A stretch of DNA of 11,736 nt from assembly GCA_900543755.1 (NCBI GenBank), contig UQSP01000052.1, forward strand, positions 1-11,736, read 5' to 3'. Within the stretch, counting starts at the first letter, position 1; every line of letters begins with the position of its first letter. The position numbers were made by a program, and so were the translations under genes. The stretch comes from an uncultured Eubacteriales bacterium. GTDB lineage: Bacteria > Bacillota > Clostridia > Christensenellales > Pumilibacteraceae. A model generated the notes under the pieces. It searched no databases. It was not told the DNA's origin and saw only the letters and a list, made by a program, of their open reading frames with translations. Below, in pieces: positions 7,412-11,736 of the stretch.

Positions 7412-8337
7412 AAAAAATAGCAGGCGTGGGCGCATGCGTTTACGATACGCTTGCCGTCGTTGAAAAATACCCCGCGGAGGACACTAAAATCAAAGCCGAA
7501 AAGACGGTTGTGTCAGGCGGCGGTCCCGTGGCTACGGGGCTGGTTGCCGCGGCAAAACTCGGCGCAGACTGCGCTTATCTCGGCGCGCTTGCCGCTGACG
7601 CCGCGGGAGACTATCTTATGTCCGATTTTAATCGGTACGGCGTGAGTACCGAATTTATCGAAAGAGCGGACGGCGTCAGTTTTACGTCCACGATTTTATT
7701 AAGCCTTACGTCAAATACGCGCACCTGCGTGTTCGACAGAGGTACGGTCAGCAATTATCCGCTTACCGAAAAACAAAGAAAAGCCGTTGCTGAAGCAGAC
7801 GTGCTGATGGTGGACGGCAACAACCTCGAAAGCGCAATCGAGGCGGCTGAAATAGCCGTAAAGCACGGCGTAAAAGTTCTTTACGACGCGGGCGGACTTT
7901 ATGAGGGAGTGGAAAGACTTTTGCCATATTCGGATTATCTTATTCCTTCAATAGAGTTTGCGCTTAAAATCACAAAAACGGAAGACGTCGAAAAGGCGGC
8001 TGAAATTCTGTTCGAAAGATATTCGCCGTGCGCGGTCGTGATAACGATGGGGGATAAAGGCGGGCTTATTTACGACGGGAAAAAAGCGGAAAGATATCCC
8101 GCTTTTAATGTTAAAGCCGTTGATACCAACGGTGCGGGCGACGTTTTTCACGGCGCGTTTGCTTTCTTTTTAAGCATGGGGCTGAAACCTGACGAGTGCG
8201 CAAGATATTCTTCCGCTGTGTCCGCGCTTAAATGCACCGTTACGGGGGCAAGAGCAGGCTCTCCTGATCTTAAGTTACTTAAAGAGTTTCTTTTATCCCG
8301 AGGCGAAGACGTCAAACCTCTTGAAAAAACTCCCTAG
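7408..8337 (+). CDS. PfkB-family sugar kinase
   Basis: ATP-dependent ribokinase-like kinase, 309 aa. Substrate-side D13 and the glycine motif GGGPVATG (37-44) are at the N-terminus, and the PfkB signature DTNGAGD (239-245, catalytic D245) followed by FHGAF is at the C-terminus. The tail SAVSALKCT..GARAG.PD resembles the ketohexokinase/sulfofructose kinase (YihV) branch as I remember it, rather than phosphofructokinase proper. It is translationally coupled to the class II aldolase (ATGA overlap), so it probably makes that enzyme's substrate. In an inositol-type pathway this would be the IolC step (5-dehydro-2-deoxygluconate to its 6-phosphate). A ketohexose or sulfofructose kinase is the main alternative. 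It is the last gene of the plus-strand run and is followed by terminators. Confidence 0.9.
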   Translation: MKKIAGVGACVYDTLAVVEKYPAEDTKIKAEKTVVSGGGPVATGLVAAAKLGADCAYLGALAADAAGDYLMSDFNRYGVSTEFIERADGVSFTSTILLSLTSNTRTCVFDRGTVSNYPLTEKQRKAVAEADVLMVDGNNLESAIEAAEIAVKHGVKVLYDAGGLYEGVERLLPYSDYLIPSIEFALKITKTEDVEKAAEILFERYSPCAVVITMGDKGGLIYDGKKAERYPAFNVKAVDTNGAGDVFHGAFAFFLSMGLKPDECARYSSAVSALKCTVTGARAGSPDLKLLKEFLLSRGEDVKPLEKTP

Positions 8338-8391
8338 TCAAGATTTTATTCGATTTGATTTAATTCGTAACAATTCTTTCTCGGGGCCAAA

Positions 8392-8428
8392 GGACTCACT
8401 GTTCTTAAGAAAGAAAAGTCCGTTTTTT
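8392..8428 (+). terminator. Probable intrinsic terminator after the PfkB gene
   Basis: GGACT (8392-8396) pairs with AGTCC (8417-8421), an inner TTCTT/AAGAA stem can form between them, and six T residues follow at 8423-8428. It lies 54 bases after the kinase stop. The stem is short and has an internal loop, so efficiency may be partial. Confidence 0.55.
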
Positions 8429-8504
8429 AGGGGTAAATCGATATTGACGCAAATTTGCGAATCGGCTTTTTAAATAAACGGAATAAAGAGGAGTATGAGA
8501 AATA

Positions 8505-8542
8505 CCGCGTGAACAAGGTCCCGTTCGCGCGGGTTTTGTTTT
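8505..8542 (+). terminator. Strong intrinsic terminator
   Basis: CCGCGTGAAC (8505-8514) pairs with GTTCGCGCGG (8523-8532) over ten pairs including one G-U, with an 8-base loop, followed by GTTTTGTTTT. It should end the plus-strand transcript before the convergent Gfo/Idh gene. On the minus strand the trailing T-run is poor, so it works mainly in the plus direction. Confidence 0.8.
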
Positions 8543-8630
8543 ATAAGCGCCGATGCTTAAATTTTTTTATTGTTTAAAAGGTTTTAAAACCACGTTGTAT
8601 TAAGTAAAAGCCGAAATGCGAAAAAAATAA

Positions 8631-9770
8631 TTAATCGCAAAGCAGTTTTTCGTCGCATTCGCCGCAGTAATACAGCGACGGTAAAGGCGCAGGTCTTGAA
8701 AAATTGTCGTTTAAAATTTCGCAAATGTCTGTTTCACCGCATTTTTCGGCTGCGGCAAGCACTTTCATTACATGCAGTCCCATTTCCGGTGAAATCCGTT
8801 GCGGTCTGTTTTTCAGCATCGACCAGGCAAGTTCGGCCGCGCCCAATCCGCGTGAGTCCTCTAGATACGGGTGAGTAAAAGGCATGATGTTTTTGTCATC
8901 TCCGCGAGTTTTCAAATAAATTCTGTCTCCGAAGTTGTTGGGGTCGCCCAGGTAAAGAATACCTTCCTCGCCGTAAACGTTAAAAATTGTTTCGTTTCCG
9001 AAAAGTTCGCTGGTTATCAGTAGATTTCCGATGACTCCCTTGTCGAATTCCAATGTTACCGCCATGGTGTTAGGCGTTTTTACCTTAAAATTTTCATTAA
9101 AAAGCGAGTGGTTCGGGTTAAGATAGGGACGAATCGGATTTCTTGTGAAAGAATTTCCCAAAACACGCCTTATAGGTCCGAACAGATTTATAAGGTTATA
9201 AATGAAATAAGCGCCCATATCGTAAGGAATACCTCCGCCCGGGTACATAACCGAAAATTTTCGCTTTAAATCGTCGGCGTCGTTTTTTACAAGATGATAG
9301 CCGCGTATCAGCACGGCGTTGAAAGCAACAGGAGTTCCTATCAGTCCGGCGTCGACGATTTTTCTAGCAGTTTGCCAGCTTCCGCCCAAAAAGGTGTCAG
9401 GTGCGACACTTAATCTCAGATTTCTGTTTTTTGCCAGCGAGTAAAGTTCTTCCGCTTCGGAAGCGGTTACCGCCATGCATTTTTCCGAGTAAACGTTTTT
9501 CCCGTTTAAAAGGGCGGCTTTGGTTATTTCGTAATGTGAAGACGGATAAGTAAGGTTTATTATAAGTTTGATTTCTTCGTCGGATATTATTTGTTCAACC
9601 GAACGCATTTTGATGCCGTATTTTTCCGATTTTTCGCGTGCTTTTTTCTCAACAATGTCGGCGCAGGAGTCAAGGTCGATGACTGAAAACTTCTCCTTCA
9701 GATTTTTAAGGTAAATGTCGCTTATCATTCCGCAGCCTATAACCGCAGTCTTTATTTTTTTATAATTCAT
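8631..9770 (-). CDS. Gfo/Idh/MocA-family oxidoreductase
   Basis: NAD(P)-dependent sugar or polyol dehydrogenase, 379 aa. The N-terminal Rossmann fold carries GCGMIS (12-17) and a family K97 in EKC (96-98), where EKP is usual. The C-terminal domain has APDTFLGG (123-130) and GGGIPYDMGAY (178-188), with D184 and Y188 in the active-site region. The layout matches the Gfo/Idh subgroup with DMG.Y instead of D..H, rather than canonical inositol dehydrogenase IolG. The extreme C-terminus has C369-x2-C372-x5-C378, an unusual cysteine cluster. ATG 9770 overlaps the stop of the isomerase gene by 4 bases, so the two are co-translated. Such pairs often oxidise a sugar (commonly at C3) and then isomerise, epimerise or eliminate. 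The substrate is unknown; an IolG-like role is possible but not shown. Confidence 0.88.
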   Translation of the reverse strand: MNYKKIKTAVIGCGMISDIYLKNLKEKFSVIDLDSCADIVEKKAREKSEKYGIKMRSVEQIISDEEIKLIINLTYPSSHYEITKAALLNGKNVYSEKCMAVTASEAEELYSLAKNRNLRLSVAPDTFLGGSWQTARKIVDAGLIGTPVAFNAVLIRGYHLVKNDADDLKRKFSVMYPGGGIPYDMGAYFIYNLINLFGPIRRVLGNSFTRNPIRPYLNPNHSLFNENFKVKTPNTMAVTLEFDKGVIGNLLITSELFGNETIFNVYGEEGILYLGDPNNFGDRIYLKTRGDDKNIMPFTHPYLEDSRGLGAAELAWSMLKNRPQRISPEMGLHVMKVLAAAEKCGETDICEILNDNFSRPAPLPSLYYCGECDEKLLCD

Positions 9771-10561
9771 TCGTCCGCCCCCATACGTTTCATAAATTCA
9801 TAGCTTTCCTTTACGCATTCAAATATGTTCTCTCCGTAACTTTCGTCTTGCTCGACGATGTTGTAAATAGTGTTCGCCTTTTTTGCAGCTGCAATTATTT
9901 TCTTCCAATTAAGGTTTCCTCTGCCGACGGGGGCAAAAATTTTTTTGACGTTTTCGATTTTTTCGCCGTCCTGCGGCTTTGCGATCGCATAATCCTTAAA
10001 GTGTAAAAAATCTATACGCTCAGCGTGCTCGAGTATATACTCTGCAGGGTCTATGCCGCCTGACTGGAGCCAGTGCGTGTCCGGCATCAGTGTAAGAATT
10101 TCGGGGTCGGTGTTTTTTTCCAAGATGTCGATTACTCTTTCCCCGTCGATTTTGTAGAACTCAAACGCATGTGAGTGATAAAGCAGTTTAAGTCCCAGCT
10201 TTTTTACCGGTATGCCCGCATCGTTAACTTTGTCGCAATAGCGTTTCAGTGCTTCGGTAGAAGTCAGCGCAGAGTAGGGCATTGAATGAAGCCCGATATG
10301 ACGGAAACCAAAAGCCGCCGTAAGGGCTGCTATACGGCTTATTTTATTTTTGATTTCTTCCGCCTTAAATGCGGAGGAAATAATACGCATACCTAAACTT
10401 TCAATAAGATTTTTAAGTTCTGTAAGGTCTGCATTTTCGGGCACTGAGTACTGGATATTTTCGTACCCTATGGATTTCAGCTTTTTTAAAGTTTTTTCAA
10501 GATCTTCGAAAGTTTTGGTATATTCTCGCAAAGTATACATCTGTAAAGCTATCTTACTCAT
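9767..10561 (-). CDS. Sugar phosphate isomerase/epimerase-like TIM barrel (IolE/xylose isomerase-like)
   Basis: AP_endonuc_2/xylose isomerase-like TIM barrel, 264 aa, a metal-dependent isomerase, epimerase or dehydratase superfamily that includes IolE. It opens with ALQMYTLRE (5-13). Likely metal ligands follow the family pattern: E134 in YHSHAFEF (128-135), D161 in PDTHW, H187 in HFKDY (187-191) and E237 in VEQD, with VGRGNLNW (212-219) between. The start is well supported by a GGAAGGTGAG site just upstream of ATG 10561. It is the first gene of a two-gene operon with the Gfo/Idh oxidoreductase and has its own extended -10 promoter. The sequence looks like the generic oxidoreductase-linked subgroup rather than true 2-keto-inositol dehydratase, but I cannot exclude IolE activity. 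Confidence 0.85.
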   Translation of the reverse strand: MSKIALQMYTLREYTKTFEDLEKTLKKLKSIGYENIQYSVPENADLTELKNLIESLGMRIISSAFKAEEIKNKISRIAALTAAFGFRHIGLHSMPYSALTSTEALKRYCDKVNDAGIPVKKLGLKLLYHSHAFEFYKIDGERVIDILEKNTDPEILTLMPDTHWLQSGGIDPAEYILEHAERIDFLHFKDYAIAKPQDGEKIENVKKIFAPVGRGNLNWKKIIAAAKKANTIYNIVEQDESYGENIFECVKESYEFMKRMGADE

Positions 10562-10589
10562 TCAGACTCACCTTCCGTTTTAATTTTGT

Positions 10590-10605
10590 AAGATTATTAT
10601 ATCAT
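10590..10605 (-). promoter_or_regulatory. Extended -10 promoter of the isomerase-oxidoreductase operon
   Basis: Read on the minus strand, ATGATATAATAATCTT contains TG-A-TATAAT (TATAAT at 10601-10596), a perfect extended -10. No good -35 is seen; that region falls inside the hairpin of the AraC terminator, and the TG extension may compensate. The leader to ATG 10561 would be about 28 nt. Confidence 0.65.
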
Positions 10606-10610
10606 AAGAA

Positions 10611-10643
10611 AAATGCGCCTTCCTTTCGGAATTAAGCGCATTT
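10611..10643 (-). terminator. Intrinsic terminator of the AraC-type gene
   Basis: On the minus strand AAATGCGC (10643-10636) pairs with GCGCATTT (10618-10611), an inner TTCC/GGAA stem caps the hairpin, and a short T-run (TTTTTCTT) spans the stem end. It begins 10 bases past the regulator's stop codon. Confidence 0.7.
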
Positions 10644-10653
10644 GTTTCAAAAA

Positions 10654-11448
10654 TTACGATTTTTTGTTCTGCCTTTGCGGAGATTTGCCGTATGCTTTGT
10701 TGTAAGAACGGTAAAAGGTGCTTTGTGAATCGAATCCGCATTTTGTATAAGCTTCGGTTACCGTTATGCGGTGAGTTGCGTCGTTTTCAAGAATGGATTT
10801 GACTTTATACGCCCTTATGGTGTTCAGATAATCTCTTAAGTGCATTCCGAGATATTGATTGAAAAGTTTTGAAAAGTAGTTTGCCGAATAGCCGAATTCG
10901 GATGACAGTGAATTAAGTGTTATATTTTCGCTGTAGTGAACGTCAATATATTCTACAATTTGTCTTACGATGTGAGTTTCCTTTTTTTCATCGCTTTTTA
11001 CGGGACTGTAAAATTTTAACAATAGTCCAAATAGAAGACAGGCTATTCCCGTGTCCGTCGTCTCCGACCCCGCATATTTGATAAGATTAAGCACTGTGCC
11101 GAAAATTTCTGTGTTTGCCGCTTTATCTTTCAATAACGTCGGAAAGCAGATATGACTGCCGCGAAAAAAAGGTTCGGAAATTTTTTTCCCCATTATAAAC
11201 ACGTGGGTAACCGTGCCTTTATATGATTTATAGGAATGAAGGTCAAACCTGTTGACAAAAACAGCGTCGCCGCTGCGCGCTGTAAAGGCAATACCGTTTA
11301 CTGTGGTTTCGATTTCTCCTTTTTCAAGATAAACTATTTCCGTGCTTTCGTGAAAATGTGTGGCAAATACGGTATTTTCTTTTTTTTCGGAATTCATATA
11401 TTGAAGTTTTTCTTCTTCGTCTCTGAACTTTTCGTAAACTAATTCCAT
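10654..11448 (-). CDS. AraC-family transcriptional regulator with N-terminal cupin
   Basis: DNA-binding regulator, 264 aa. The N-terminal half is an AraC-binding cupin-like sensor with H31, H33 and E37 in THFHESTEIVYLEKGE. The C-terminal hundred residues (about 160-262) hold the two helix-turn-helix motifs: LSSEFGYSANYFSKLFNQYLG with IRAYKVKSIL, then GFDSQSTFYRSYNKAYGKSP, the standard AraC signature. It lies just upstream of, and in the same direction as, the isomerase/oxidoreductase operon, separated by a terminator and a promoter. It therefore most likely controls that operon in response to a sugar, and perhaps the plus-strand pathway. ATG 11448 has a weak GGAAAT site. It looks more AT-rich by eye than the left-hand genes. 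No ligand can be named. Confidence 0.93.
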   Translation of the reverse strand: MELVYEKFRDEEEKLQYMNSEKKENTVFATHFHESTEIVYLEKGEIETTVNGIAFTARSGDAVFVNRFDLHSYKSYKGTVTHVFIMGKKISEPFFRGSHICFPTLLKDKAANTEIFGTVLNLIKYAGSETTDTGIACLLFGLLLKFYSPVKSDEKKETHIVRQIVEYIDVHYSENITLNSLSSEFGYSANYFSKLFNQYLGMHLRDYLNTIRAYKVKSILENDATHRITVTEAYTKCGFDSQSTFYRSYNKAYGKSPQRQNKKS

Positions 11449-11689
11449 TTTTTATTTCCGTTTATTAATTTTCTTAACGCGTCTTTCGCGATTTGATTTA
11501 TTTTATATGCTTTTTCCGATTAAATAAAATATTGCCTGTTAAAATTAAAGTGTTTTCGTAAAAAGAAACTTCTGAAGATTATTATAACATGGAACTTGTC
11601 GCCCACAATCAATTTTTTGGTTTTTTCGCAAAAAAAACGCTATGTAATAATTTCGCAAAAAGTTTATGAGTTTTTGTACGGTGTTAAGT
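11449..11689 (-). promoter_or_regulatory. AraC-gene upstream region: promoter, long leader and direct repeats
   Basis: A non-coding stretch of 241 bases reaching the insert end. A minus-strand extended -10 (ATGTTATAATAATCTT, 11590-11575) lies about 130 bases before the start codon, with a weak TTGTGG -35 at 16 bases spacing. The leader contains a CGCG-TCTTT-CGCG hairpin (11478-11490). Upstream of the promoter, TTTCGCAAAAA is repeated at 11624-11634 and 11651-11661, 27 bases apart and in the same orientation, which could be regulator sites. Nothing else is recognised. Confidence 0.55.
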
Positions 11690-11736
11690 CTGTCTCTTAT
11701 ACACATCTCCGAGCCCACGAGACATGCGCAGATCTC
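11690..11736 (-). other. Nextera-type sequencing adapter, P7 side (artefact)
   Basis: Bases 11690-11708 are the Tn5 mosaic end in reverse, 11709-11723 match the Nextera read 2 adapter, 11724-11731 (ATGCGCAG) sit where the i7 index belongs, and 11732-11736 begin the P7 oligo. The genomic insert ends at 11689. Confidence 0.98.

Larger units (their letters stand above)
8338..8630. other. Convergent intergenic region with hairpins and palindromes
   Basis: This 293-base gap separates the plus-strand pathway from the minus-strand Gfo/Idh gene. It holds no convincing gene. It contains plus-strand hairpins at 8392-8428, 8505-8542 and, weakly, 8544-8568, plus two perfect 12-base palindromes: CGCAAATTTGCG at 8448-8459 and GGTTTTAAAACC at 8580-8591. 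TTCTTTCT (8374-8381) can pair with AGAAAGAA (8408-8415), which competes with the first terminator stem. TTGACG at 8444-8449 resembles a -35 box but no good -10 follows. Confidence 0.7.

Noticed and set aside
8495..8578. Tiny ORF MRNTA (ATG 8495) overlapped by a GTG frame at 8509
   Set aside because: The ribosome site is only two bases from the ATG, the peptide is five residues, and the second frame runs through a strong terminator.
30..11708. Inverted terminal repeats of a transposon
   Set aside because: The 19-base inverted ends are the Tn5 mosaic ends of library adapters, and no transposase gene is present.

Overview
The window is one tagmented DNA molecule. Bases 1-48 and 11690-11736 are Illumina Nextera-type adapter (P5/P7 tails, index-like 8-mers and the Tn5 mosaic end), so the biological insert is 49-11689. 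It carries ten protein genes and no rRNA, tRNA, CRISPR array or insertion sequence that I can see. Strong AGGAG-type ribosome binding sites, tight operons with 4-base ATGA overlaps, TATAAT promoters, lysine-rich proteins and an anaerobe-style ETF/iron-sulfur dehydrogenase module suggest an anaerobic Clostridia-type Bacillota, perhaps a gut lineage. That assignment is inference and I would not name a genus.

Layout. Plus strand, 106-8337: seven genes, all facing right. They are an FAD-linked dehydrogenase of the alkylglycerone-phosphate synthase/GlcD type, an iron-sulfur protein with two [4Fe-4S] motifs, an IolB-type 5-deoxy-glucuronate isomerase, an FGGY sugar kinase, a fused EtfB-EtfA electron transfer flavoprotein, a class II (zinc) aldolase and a PfkB sugar kinase. 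A good promoter and a set of repeated 7-base boxes lie before iolB (2659-2745). A 293-base convergent gap (8338-8630) holds stacked hairpin terminators and perfect palindromes. Minus strand, 11448-8631: an AraC-type regulator, its terminator, an extended -10 promoter, and a two-gene operon encoding a TIM-barrel sugar isomerase/epimerase and a Gfo/Idh/MocA oxidoreductase.

How the genes may work together. IolB, a PfkB kinase and a class II aldolase are the enzyme types of the last three steps of myo-inositol catabolism (5-deoxy-glucuronate to 2-deoxy-5-keto-gluconate, its phosphate, then DHAP plus malonate semialdehyde). The Gfo/Idh and TIM-barrel proteins resemble IolG and IolE only at the superfamily level, and the ThDP enzyme IolD is absent. 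The FAD dehydrogenase, Fe-S protein and ETF look like one oxidation machine that passes electrons from a hydroxy substrate to ETF, as in the lactate dehydrogenase/ETF complexes of anaerobes. An ETF-coupled dehydrogenase interleaved with an IolB/kinase/aldolase pathway, together with a fused ETF and an Fe-S partner that has lost the CCG cysteines of its family, is the most unusual feature here. The substrate cannot be read from the sequence.
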